DNA of 64,000 bases from Hymenobacter glacieicola (GTDB taxonomy: Bacteria; Bacteroidota; Bacteroidia; Cytophagales; Hymenobacteraceae), in assembly GCF_014640315.1 (NCBI RefSeq), contig NZ_BMGS01000002.1, forward strand, positions 1 through 64,000, written 5' to 3'. How positions within the stretch are numbered: the first letter of the stretch is position 1; the number at the start of each line of letters is the position of its first letter. Positions 17,122 to 25,197 of the stretch are shown here, piece by piece. The notes below the pieces were generated by a model. That model saw nothing but the letters and a program-made list of their open reading frames with translations, was not told the DNA's origin and made no database searches. The position numbers and the translations under genes are program-made.

Positions 17122-18267
17122 ATGTCGATTTCCTCGTCCCTGTACCAGCGGCTCGCCGAGCACCTGGCCAAGCGGGAGGCTGATGGCGCCCGCCGCCGCC
17201 TCACCCTACCCCCCGCCGGCCTAGTTGACTTCAGCTCCAACGACTACCTGGGCCTGAGCCACCATCCGGTCGTGCAGCAGGCACTACTGGCGGCCGGGGG
17301 TGCGGCGGGTAGCACTGGCTCGCGCCTGCTTACCGGCAACTCGGCAGCAGCGGAGCAGTTGGAAACTCAGCTAGCACGGTTTCACCGGGCCGAAGCGGCG
17401 CTGCTGTTTAACTCGGGCTACGCGGCCAACCTGGGCTTTTTTGCCGCCGTGCCCCGCCGCGGCGACACAATTCTTTACGATGAGGCCTCGCACGCTTCCG
17501 TGAAAGACGGCATCCGGGGTTCATTTGCCACCGCCTGGAGCTTCCGCCACAACGACGTGGCCGATGTGGAGCGCAAGCTGGCCCGCGCCACCGGCGCCGT
17601 GTTCGTGGCCGTGGAGTCCCTGTATTCTATGGATGGCGACATGGCCCCGTTGGTGGAGCTGGCGGCGCTTTGCCGGGCGCGGGGGCTACATTTGGTGGTT
17701 GATGAGGCCCACACCAACGGGCTGTACGGGCCGCAGGGCGAAGGGCTGGTCACCGCGCTTGGCCTGGAAAACGACGTGTTTGCCCGCGTGCTCACCTTCG
17801 GTAAGGCCCTGGGCAGCCAGGGCGCCGCCGTAGTAGGCGCCACCCTGCTGCGCGACTACCTCCTGAACTTCAGCCGACCTTTTATCTATACCACAGCCCT
17901 GGCGCCGCACTCCGTGGCTACGCTGGCCGCGGCCTACGAAGTGCTCCCTAACCTATCAGCGGAGCGGGAGCAGCTTTTCAGGCTTTCCGACTACCTGAAA
18001 GCGCGGCTGAACGCCGCGCCGGGCCTGCGCGTGCCGCCCGAAAGCCATGTGATTCACCCGGTTTTCTTTACCGAGGCGGCGGGTCCGGCGCGCGTTCGGG
18101 AAGTAGCAGCAGCGGCCCAGGCAGCCGGCTTCGACGTGCGGCCCATCGTGGCTCCCACGGTACCGGCCGGCACGGAGCGGCTGCGGCTTATCCTGCATTC
18201 TTACAATACGGAGGCGGAAATAGATGGGCTAGCGGCGGCACTGGGGCATATTACAGGAGAAGAATAA
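17122..18267 (+). CDS. bioF: 8-amino-7-oxononanoate synthase
   Basis: BioF condenses a pimeloyl thioester with alanine, using PLP, to give 8-amino-7-oxononanoate in biotin synthesis. The product has 381 residues, the usual size. Visible motifs are SSNDYLGLS near residue 34, SGSTGSRLLTGN-like GSTGSRLLTGN near 64, DEASHASVKDG near 120, VDEAHTNG near 194 and the PLP-binding Lys in LTFGKALGSQGA near 229. The start ATG 17122 fits the family. The next gene is an unrelated orphan inserted before bioD. Confidence 0.95.
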   Translation: MSISSSLYQRLAEHLAKREADGARRRLTLPPAGLVDFSSNDYLGLSHHPVVQQALLAAGGAAGSTGSRLLTGNSAAAEQLETQLARFHRAEAALLFNSGYAANLGFFAAVPRRGDTILYDEASHASVKDGIRGSFATAWSFRHNDVADVERKLARATGAVFVAVESLYSMDGDMAPLVELAALCRARGLHLVVDEAHTNGLYGPQGEGLVTALGLENDVFARVLTFGKALGSQGAAVVGATLLRDYLLNFSRPFIYTTALAPHSVATLAAAYEVLPNLSAEREQLFRLSDYLKARLNAAPGLRVPPESHVIHPVFFTEAAGPARVREVAAAAQAAGFDVRPIVAPTVPAGTERLRLILHSYNTEAEIDGLAAALGHITGEE

Positions 18268-18358
18268 TTGCACTAACATAAGAGTAAGGTTGTGCTTACC
18301 AGACCATTTGTTGCCTACGTGGTATTCTCCTTATAACATTACTAACAAACCGCCCCGC

Positions 18359-19072
18359 GTGAAACAACTTCTTTCTTTTCTACTCTCCGCTCTAGCTCTT
18401 CCTTCCTACGGGCAGAATTTCTCCTACCCCACTCTAAAAGCCAAAGGGCAACGATTAACTGATTTTGTTCCTTCGGGCTGGACCATACACAACAGTGCCA
18501 CTGGAGATTTAAATAAAGATGGGCTGCCGGATGCTGCGCTTGTGCTGCAGCACAAAGCCACAGTTACTTTAACAGACAGCGAAGGACAAGTAGTTAAAAG
18601 TCAGCCTAGAATACTGGCTATTCTATTGAAGTCAGAGGGCACAGGCGGTTTTGAGTTAAAAGAACAAAGCAACTCTTTCATTCCGGAAGACCAGGACCTT
18701 GAAGATGATAGTGAGGAGCTTAATGATCCTTTTCTTAGAATTGAAATCAAGCGGGGAGTACTAGAATTAACTTTTCAGGAATCCTATAAAACCTCGACTA
18801 CCTATTCAACTGCCACCGGATATAAATTCCGGTACAACGGCACAGACTTTCAATTAATCGGTGCCGACTTTGCCCGCACGCACAGAAAACATTTTGAGCT
18901 GGAACAATACAGCTACAACTTCCTGACTAAGAAGCGGATTTACTCCAAAGGCAAGATTGGCGGGAGTATGACAAGCTCGGCCCCCAAGTCGTTGGCGCTA
19001 CCGACTCTCAAGACCTTGAAAACTTTGAAGGCCCTTAATGGCTGGGAAATAGAGCCTGATGTTGCACTGTGA
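18359..19072 (+). CDS. Exported hypothetical protein inside the biotin cluster
   Basis: From a GTG at 18359 the product has 237 residues and a signal peptide (MKQLLSFLLSALALPSYGQ). An ATG at 18290 in frame would place 23 extra residues before the signal, so GTG is preferred. GDLNKDGLPDAALV near residue 50 is a calcium-binding FG-GAP-like loop. The rest has alternating strands and an acidic segment (EDQDLEDDSEE). The C-terminus carries a short internal repeat (LKTLKTLKAL). Codon use is clearly AT-richer than in bioF and bioD. No link to biotin is suggested; it looks like an insertion into the cluster. Confidence 0.7.
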   Translation: MKQLLSFLLSALALPSYGQNFSYPTLKAKGQRLTDFVPSGWTIHNSATGDLNKDGLPDAALVLQHKATVTLTDSEGQVVKSQPRILAILLKSEGTGGFELKEQSNSFIPEDQDLEDDSEELNDPFLRIEIKRGVLELTFQESYKTSTTYSTATGYKFRYNGTDFQLIGADFARTHRKHFELEQYSYNFLTKKRIYSKGKIGGSMTSSAPKSLALPTLKTLKTLKALNGWEIEPDVAL

Positions 19073-19158
19073 AGTTTCAGTCGAACCACCTGCATCTTTG
19101 CCGTCTTTACGGAGTGCCTTAACAAAGCATTTCAGCTGCTTAATCCTTCTTTTCCCCT

Positions 19159-19779
19159 TTGGAACGACTTTTCATCACCGGCATCGGCACGGATGTCGGC
19201 AAAACCGTGGTTTCGGCCATCCTCACCGAGGCTTTGCAGGCCGATTACTGGAAGCCCGTGCAGGCGGGCCTGGAGCCCACCACCGATGCGGGCACGGTCC
19301 GGAGCTTGGTTAGTAACCCCAAAAGCCACTTCTGGCCCGAGCGGTACCGCCTGCAGCTGCCGGCCTCGCCCCACGCCGCCGCCGCCGCCGAAGGCCTGAC
19401 GCTGCAACCCACTGATTTTCAGCTCCCGCAAACCAGTAACCACTTGGTGGTGGAAGGCGCCGGCGGCTTGCTGGTGCCCCTGGCCCCAGGCTTCCTGATT
19501 GCCGATTTGGCCCAGCAGCTGGCCCTGGAAGTGGTAGTGGTGTCGCGCAATTACCTGGGCAGTATCAACCACACGCTTTTGACGCTGGAGGCCCTGCGGG
19601 CGCGGGGGCTGCGGGTGCGGGGCCTCGTCTTCAACGGCGAGCCTACCCCCGCCACCGAGGACTTTATCAGTCAGCATACCGGCGTGCCCCTGCTGCCCCG
19701 CGTGCGGCCGGAAACCGAAGTCACGCCCGAGGTTGTGAGCCGTTATGCCGCCGAGTTTCGGCAGTGGTTTTGCCGCTGA
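19159..19779 (+). CDS. bioD: Dethiobiotin synthetase
   Basis: BioD closes the ureido ring of dethiobiotin using ATP and CO2. The P-loop GIGTDVGKT (residues 8-16) with Lys15 and Thr16 is intact, followed by KPVQAG near 32 and VEGAGGLLVP near 97, both family landmarks. Length is 206 residues, slightly short but normal. The start is a TTG at 19159, because no ATG lies near the P-loop; this is a real alternative start rather than a truncation. It lies between the AT-rich orphan and bioA. Confidence 0.93.
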   Translation: MERLFITGIGTDVGKTVVSAILTEALQADYWKPVQAGLEPTTDAGTVRSLVSNPKSHFWPERYRLQLPASPHAAAAAEGLTLQPTDFQLPQTSNHLVVEGAGGLLVPLAPGFLIADLAQQLALEVVVVSRNYLGSINHTLLTLEALRARGLRVRGLVFNGEPTPATEDFISQHTGVPLLPRVRPETEVTPEVVSRYAAEFRQWFCR

Positions 19780-19957
19780 TTCCATCTGATGATAGATGCC
19801 ATTCCGAGGGGGAGGAAAATCGGAGCTCAACATGTATGGGTATTCCGAATTTCTCACCGCTGCTTAATATGCTGAATGCTCGGGAGGACACGCCGAGTTG
19901 CCTACAACCCTTGTCGACTTGGCTGGTTGTAGCTTTGCGCTGCATTTCTACTTTCCC

Positions 19958-21280
19958 ATGCCTACTCTTTCCGAGCGGGACCACTCTGTTGTGTGGCACC
20001 CGTATACCCAAATGCAGACTGCCCCGCTGGCCGTGCCCATTGTGCGCGGCGAAGGCAGCTGGCTGATTGCCGAAGACGGCACCCGCTACCTCGACGGCAT
20101 TTCCTCGTGGTGGGTGAATTTGCACGGGCATGCCCACCCGCACATTGCCCAGCGCGTGAGCGAGCAGCTCCGGACCCTGGAGCACGTGCTGTTTGCCGGC
20201 TTCACGCACCCGGCCGCCGTGGAGCTGGCCGAGCAGTTGCTGGAAATTCTACCCAGCAACCAGGCCCGCGTGTTCTATTCCGACAACGGCTCGACGGCCG
20301 TGGAAGTAGCCTTGAAAATGGTGCTGCAGTACTTTCACAACCTGGGCCAGCCGGAGCGCCGCACCTTCCTGTGCTTCCGTGACTCCTACCACGGCGACAC
20401 GTTCGGGGCCATGGCCGTGAGCAGCCGCGGCGCCTTCACCCAGCCCTTCTGGCCGCTGCTCTTCGACGTGGAGTTTATTGATGTGCCCGTGCCGGGTAGG
20501 GAAGCCGAGGTGCTGGCCCAGCTCGAGGTGTTGTTCGCACGGCCTGAGGTAGCCGGCTTCATTTTCGAGCCCCTGGTGCTGGGCACGGCGGGCATGGTAA
20601 TGTACTCGCCGGAAGTGCTGGACGAGCTGGTGCGCCGCTGCCACCAGCGCGGGGTGCTCTGCATTGCCGATGAGGTGATGACCGGCTTCGGGCGCACCGG
20701 CCCGCTGTTTGCCAGCAGCCTTCTTCAGGAGCAGCCCGACATCATGTGCTTTTCCAAGGGCCTGACCGGCGGCACCCTGGCCATGGGCCTGACTACCTGC
20801 GCGGCCCCCATCTACAACGCTTTTCTGAGCGACGACAAGATGCGGGCCCTGTTTCACGGCCACTCCTACACCGCGAACCCCGTGGCCTGCGCCGCCGCCC
20901 TGGCCAGTCTGGAGCTAACCCGCGCCGAGCAGTGCACCCAGCAGCGCCAGCGCATGGCGGCGGCTCACGCCGCTTTCCGCCAGGAAATAGAGGCCTTGCC
21001 GGGCATCCGGCAGGTGCGCCACCGCGGCACCATCCTGGCCGTGGAGTACGACCCCGGCGAGGGCACCAGCTACTTCAGCCGCCTGCGCGACGCCTTCTAC
21101 CAGCTCGCCCTTGATAACCATGTGGTGCTGCGCCCCCTGGGCAACGTGGTGTACCTGCTGCCTCCATACTGCACTACTCCGGCGGAGCTGGAGCTACTTT
21201 ATAACGTACTGCGCCAGCTGCGCGAACTGGTCCTGAACTTTCGGCCCGCTCCTACCCTGCCTGAATATCTGCATGACTGA
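19958..21280 (+). CDS. bioA: Adenosylmethionine-8-amino-7-oxononanoate aminotransferase
   Basis: BioA transfers the amino group of S-adenosylmethionine to 8-amino-7-oxononanoate, using PLP, to give diaminopelargonate. Diagnostic features are VWHPYTQM near residue 12, DGISSWWVNLHGH near 47, YSDNGSTAVEVALKM near 107, SYHGDTFGAM near 146, IADEVMTGFGRTG near 234 and the PLP Lys in CFSKGLTGG near 268. ATG 19958 (MPTLSERD) gives 440 residues; an upstream in-frame ATG at 19898 adds residues without family similarity. Its stop overlaps the start of the beta-ketoacyl synthase by eight bases. Confidence 0.95.
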   Translation: MPTLSERDHSVVWHPYTQMQTAPLAVPIVRGEGSWLIAEDGTRYLDGISSWWVNLHGHAHPHIAQRVSEQLRTLEHVLFAGFTHPAAVELAEQLLEILPSNQARVFYSDNGSTAVEVALKMVLQYFHNLGQPERRTFLCFRDSYHGDTFGAMAVSSRGAFTQPFWPLLFDVEFIDVPVPGREAEVLAQLEVLFARPEVAGFIFEPLVLGTAGMVMYSPEVLDELVRRCHQRGVLCIADEVMTGFGRTGPLFASSLLQEQPDIMCFSKGLTGGTLAMGLTTCAAPIYNAFLSDDKMRALFHGHSYTANPVACAAALASLELTRAEQCTQQRQRMAAAHAAFRQEIEALPGIRQVRHRGTILAVEYDPGEGTSYFSRLRDAFYQLALDNHVVLRPLGNVVYLLPPYCTTPAELELLYNVLRQLRELVLNFRPAPTLPEYLHD

Positions 21281-22481
21281 ACCGCTTGCTGAAGACCTGA
21301 TTGTCATTCGGGGCCGGGGGCGGGTTTCGGCGCTGGGCCTGTTGCCTACCCTACCCGCCGATGCCTCGCCCTTCTCTACCCACGCAACCAGCCTACCCGT
21401 AGCGGCCCTACCCGCCGGGGCCGAAGCTGCCGTAACCCAGCTGCGCCGCGACGTCCCGGCCTATCGTCAGCTCGACCGGACGGTGCTGCTGGGCTTGCTG
21501 GCGGCCCGCCAGGCCACGGCGGCGGCCGGCTGGAGCCCAGGCTCCGGGGATGCGCCGAACCGGCCGCTGGCCGTGAGCATGGGCTCCAGCCGGGGCGCCA
21601 CCCAGCGGCTCGAGGATTTCCACGCCGAGTTTCTGGCCGCGGGGAGCGTACCCGCCGCGGCTTCCCCGTTTACTACCCTGGGCAACGTAGCCAGTTGGGT
21701 GGCCTATGATGCGGGCAGCACCGGGGGCGCCGCGCTCAGCCACTCCAGCACTTGCAGCAGCGCGTTTCAGGCCCTGGGCAATGCTATGGCGTGGCTGCGC
21801 GCGGGCATGGCTACCCGTTTTCTGGCGGGCGGCACTGAAGCACCGCTTACGCGCTTTACCCTGGCCCAGATGCGGGCTATCGGCATCTATTCACCTCACC
21901 CCGCAACCGAGTGGCCCTGCCGGCCGGGCGCGGGCCGGCCTTCCACCTTTGTGCTGGGAGAAGGCGCCGCCGTGTTTGCCCTGGAAAAAGTAAGCCGGCA
22001 GCAACTAGCCTCGGAGCAGTCAGCAGAACCGGTGTTTGTGCTGGAAAGCGTGGGGTTTGGCTTCGAGGCCATCGGTAGCAAAACCGGCCTTTCGCCCGAC
22101 GGTCAGCACTTTCAGCAGGCCATTGGCCGGGCCCTGGCTCAGGCAAAGGTAACCCCAGCCGAAGTAGATGCCGTGGTGCTGCATAGCCCCGGCACCCCCG
22201 CCGGCGACGCGGCCGAGCGGGCCGCCTTACGGGCTGTTTTCGGGGAGCCACTGCCCCTTCTCTTATCGAACAAATGGCTGATCGGCCACACGCTGGGCGC
22301 ATCGGCAGCCCTGAGCCTCGACTTTGCCCTGCACGTGCTGGCTACTCAGCACTGGCCCGCACCACCTTTTCTTACGGATATAGCCACCGCCGCGGCGCGG
22401 CCCATCCGGCGCATCTTGGTGAATGCGGCGGGCTTCGGGGGCAATGCCGCCAGCGCCCTGGTGTCGGTGCTGGAGGCGTAA
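21273..22481 (+). CDS. Beta-ketoacyl synthase of the biotin cluster
   Basis: The 402-residue protein has the thiolase-like KAS I/II fold. The active-site Cys is C161 in SSTCSSAFQ, the first His H304 in VLHSPGTPAGD, Lys K334 in SNKWLIGHT and the second His H339, so the catalytic set is complete. The sequence is divergent: LHSPGT replaces the usual LHGTGT. Its start overlaps bioA, implying coupling, and no bioC, bioG, bioH, bioI, bioW or bioZ is seen nearby. The inference is that it helps build the pimeloyl chain for BioF, as a dedicated elongation enzyme. A role in another fatty-acyl product cannot be excluded. Confidence 0.85.
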   Translation: MTEPLAEDLIVIRGRGRVSALGLLPTLPADASPFSTHATSLPVAALPAGAEAAVTQLRRDVPAYRQLDRTVLLGLLAARQATAAAGWSPGSGDAPNRPLAVSMGSSRGATQRLEDFHAEFLAAGSVPAAASPFTTLGNVASWVAYDAGSTGGAALSHSSTCSSAFQALGNAMAWLRAGMATRFLAGGTEAPLTRFTLAQMRAIGIYSPHPATEWPCRPGAGRPSTFVLGEGAAVFALEKVSRQQLASEQSAEPVFVLESVGFGFEAIGSKTGLSPDGQHFQQAIGRALAQAKVTPAEVDAVVLHSPGTPAGDAAERAALRAVFGEPLPLLLSNKWLIGHTLGASAALSLDFALHVLATQHWPAPPFLTDIATAAARPIRRILVNAAGFGGNAASALVSVLEA

Positions 22482-22677
22482 TTGGGAGGATGAAATGCTG
22501 CCCTCTTCGGTTAGGCTGAGCCTAGCGAAGGACTGCCTCCGCGGCGTTGGGGTAGTAAGAATCCTTGGAATAACCGCTGCGCGCTGTTCAAGATAACCGA
22601 GGGAAGCAGATGCTAGGGGTGCGTAGCTGGGTCCGGCTTGGCCCATAACTTATACCTGGCTAACCGGGCGCGGGCCT

Positions 22678-22685
22678 TACCTTGC
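22678..22685 (+). promoter_or_regulatory. -7-like element before the M28 peptidase gene
   Basis: TACCTTGC lies 65 bases before the ATG at 22751 and fits the Bacteroidota -7 pattern loosely; no matching -33 element was found. Confidence 0.3.
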
Positions 22686-22750
22686 GCCGCAACGTGCAGC
22701 TGCGGTTGCGCGTCTCTTGCCTAATCCCCTATCTGACCTTAGCTCCAACC

Positions 22751-24109
22751 ATGCGCCGTTCTACGCTGCTTTTGCTTTCCCTGGGCCTCAGCGCCTCCGC
22801 CTTTGCCCAAACCAAACCCACCGCTACCCCCGATCCGCTTATCACGAAGATGGTGCAGGACATTTCGGAGAAAAACCTGCGCGAGGACATTGACAAGCTC
22901 GTGAGCTTTGGCACGCGCCACACCCTTTCGGATACCAAAAGCAAAAAGCGCGGCATTGGGGCTTCTCGTAACTGGGTGGAAAGTGAGTTCAGGAAGTACA
23001 GCAAAGCCAGCGGGGGCCGCCTGAAGGTGGAGCAGGATACCTTCACCATCAAGCCCGACGGCCGCCGCATCGACCGGCCCGTGCTCATGGCTAACGTCAT
23101 GGCCACGCTGCCCGGCACCGACCCCACCGATAAGCGCATCTTCATCGTCAGCGGCCACATCGACTCGCGCGTGACCGACGTGATGAACGCCACGGCCGAC
23201 GCGCCCGGTGCCAACGACGACGGCTCCGGCACGGTGGCCGTAATGGAGCTGGCCCGGGTGATGTCGCGGCAGCAGTTTCCGGCGACCATCATTTTCGTGG
23301 CCGTGCAGGGCGAGGAACAGGGCCTCTACGGCTCGACTCACCTGGCTAAGCGGGCGAAGAAAGAGGGCTGGAACTTGGTGGCCATGCTCAACAACGACAT
23401 CATGGGCAACTCCTCGGGTCACGACCCGGAAATCAAGGACGACAAGCGCCTGCGCGTGTTCAGCGAGGGCGTGCCCGCCACCGAAACCGCCGACGAGGCC
23501 CGGGTGCGCCGCACGCTGTCCTCGGAAAACGACTCGCCCAGCCGCAACCTGGCCCGCTACACCCGCCTGGCCTGCCAGCAGTACGTGCCCGGTCACGAGG
23601 TAGTGCTGGAGTACCGCCCCGACCGGTTCCTGCGCGGCGGCGACCATACGCCCTTCAACCAGCAGGGCTTTACGGCGGTGCGCTTCTCAGAAATGAACGA
23701 GGACTTCCGCCACCAGCACCAGGATTTGCGCACGGAAAGCGGCACGGAGTACGGCGACCATGCCAAGTTCATGGACTTTCCCTACCTGCGGCGCAACACC
23801 GGCGTGAACCTGGCCACCCTGGCCTCCCTGGCCCTTGCCCCCGCCGCGCCCGAAAACGTGGGCGTGCTTACGGCCAACCTCACGAACCGCACCGAACTGA
23901 AATGGGAAGCCCCCAAAATGGGCGAGAAACCGGCCGGCTACTACGTGCTCATGCGCGAAACCAGCGCCCCGGAGTGGCAGCAGAAGTTCTTCGTAACCGA
24001 CACCAAGGCCGACCTACCCCACAGCAAGGACAACTACATTTTCGGGGTAGTGTCAGTGGATGCCGAGGGCCACGAGAGCCTGCCGGTTATCCCGAAGCCG
24101 GTGCGGTAG
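22751..24109 (+). CDS. Secreted M28-family zinc aminopeptidase with fibronectin-like tail
   Basis: The 452-residue product has a signal peptide (MRRSTLLLLSLGLSASAFAQ) and an M28 peptidase domain. Zinc ligands and catalytic residues are visible in order: His and Asp in SGHIDSR, Asp in GANDDGSGT, the two Glu of VQGEEQGLYGS, Asp in LNNDIMGN and a late His in GGDHTPF. A short fibronectin type III-like domain (about residues 365-452, LTNRTELKWEAPKMG to DAEGHESLP) closes the protein. It likely acts in the periplasm or outside the cell on small peptides. ATG 22751 is chosen because it begins the signal peptide. Confidence 0.92.
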   Translation: MRRSTLLLLSLGLSASAFAQTKPTATPDPLITKMVQDISEKNLREDIDKLVSFGTRHTLSDTKSKKRGIGASRNWVESEFRKYSKASGGRLKVEQDTFTIKPDGRRIDRPVLMANVMATLPGTDPTDKRIFIVSGHIDSRVTDVMNATADAPGANDDGSGTVAVMELARVMSRQQFPATIIFVAVQGEEQGLYGSTHLAKRAKKEGWNLVAMLNNDIMGNSSGHDPEIKDDKRLRVFSEGVPATETADEARVRRTLSSENDSPSRNLARYTRLACQQYVPGHEVVLEYRPDRFLRGGDHTPFNQQGFTAVRFSEMNEDFRHQHQDLRTESGTEYGDHAKFMDFPYLRRNTGVNLATLASLALAPAAPENVGVLTANLTNRTELKWEAPKMGEKPAGYYVLMRETSAPEWQQKFFVTDTKADLPHSKDNYIFGVVSVDAEGHESLPVIPKPVR

Positions 24110-24265
24110 AATAACCTCCGTACCGACGCCAACAACTGCGCTGCCCGGCTCATGGGGTGAAGAAATTGTCCATACAGGACTGTCTGAGCTGTTTTCCACG
24201 CAACAAGCTGATTCCGCTATATTGCGGCTTAGCTTGTTATCCACGTTTAGTTATCCGCGTTGCGT

Positions 24266-24787
24266 ATGAAACACCTCCTGCTCCTGCTGGCCGCTGGTTT
24301 TTGTCCTTTCTACGCCCAGGCGCAAGCCCCCGCCCCGCCTGCGCCGTACCGCGTAGCCCTGGGCGCGCTAGGATCTTACCGCACCGCTGGGCTACTGGCC
24401 GAGGCCCGCCTGACACCTCGCTTCGGCCTGAAGCTGGCCGGCGTACGCACCTCCGACGGTACTGTGCCGCAGGAATACAGCAACGCCGGCATCGGGCAGA
24501 TTGTGTACTACCTGCCCAGCCGCCTGGCCTGGCTGGAGCCCACCGTGGGTTTTGGCAGTCTTTACACCGGTTACCACTGGAACCAGCACGGGCAGCGCGG
24601 CACCGTCCGCGACCTGAACGTAAGTGGCAGCTTTGGGGCCAACGTGCGGTTTCATGAGCAGCTGCGCACCGGCATTCAGCTGTTCGTAGCCAACGGTTTT
24701 CAGGCTACTTACGCCGACAACACCATGCGTATCAGCGGCCGGCGGCTGCTGGTGCTGCCGACACTCACGCTGGAAGTGCTGCTATAG
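24266..24787 (+). CDS. Exported hypothetical protein, probable small beta barrel
   Basis: The 173-residue product begins with a signal peptide (MKHLLLLLAAGFCPFYAQAQ). Alternating short strands such as YRVALGALGSYRTAGLLAEAR, WLEPTVGFGSLYTGYHW and LRTGIQLFVANGFQATYADN point to an outer-membrane beta-barrel-like protein, and the last residue is hydrophobic (EVLL) rather than the usual Phe. ATG 24266 is chosen over a TTG six bases upstream. No specific family is recognised. The gene stands alone. Confidence 0.6.
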   Translation: MKHLLLLLAAGFCPFYAQAQAPAPPAPYRVALGALGSYRTAGLLAEARLTPRFGLKLAGVRTSDGTVPQEYSNAGIGQIVYYLPSRLAWLEPTVGFGSLYTGYHWNQHGQRGTVRDLNVSGSFGANVRFHEQLRTGIQLFVANGFQATYADNTMRISGRRLLVLPTLTLEVLL

Positions 24788-24902
24788 GTGAAGTTGTGGC
24801 TTAAACTTTCTGCTGCCGGCTGCTGAAATTTTTCGCGGAAACTCCGTACTTGCGGCCGCAAAAGCGCGGCGGCTCCTAAGCTGCGGCGGTTGCTTTTTCA
24901 CC

Positions 24903-25061
24903 ATGACGAACACTGCTTGTTTCTTCTGTACCACCGCGCGGCGGGCTTCGGCCGGGGTAGCGGCCGTGCAGACGAACGTAGCGCCGGGCAAACGGGTAGC
25001 CCTGCCCCTGGCGGCGGGCCTGTTGATGGTCAAGAAATCGAAGAAACGCAACCCGACCTGA
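24903..25061 (+). CDS. 52-residue CxxC peptide with hydrophobic segment and basic tail
   Basis: The ATG at 24903 opens a 52-codon frame ending in TGA. The peptide begins MTNTACFFCTTARRAS, with a CxxC pair at residues 6 and 9. A mildly hydrophobic stretch follows (VALPLAAGLLMV, about residues 32-43), then a basic tail (KKSKKRNPT). An intrinsic terminator follows 41 bases after the stop, which supports an expressed unit. No family is recognised. The Cys pair could bind metal or be redox-active, and the rest could insert in the membrane; both are inferences. Confidence 0.55.
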   Translation: MTNTACFFCTTARRASAGVAAVQTNVAPGKRVALPLAAGLLMVKKSKKRNPT

Positions 25062-25102
25062 CCGTCGCACCTGTTCGCTGTAGCCTTCCTACTGAACCTC
25101 TA

Positions 25103-25147
25103 AGCGCCGGTCCTGCCCAGGATCGGCGCTTTTTTTCATTCCTGCCC
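25103..25147 (+). terminator. Intrinsic terminator after the CxxC peptide
   Basis: AGCGCCG (25103) pairs with CGGCGCT (25134) with an inner TCCT/AGGA helix, followed by seven T. Confidence 0.9.
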
Positions 25148-25197
25148 GCAACCTTACGGGCTTTTCTGCGCCACTTATCTCCCGTTTTTCACCGTTT

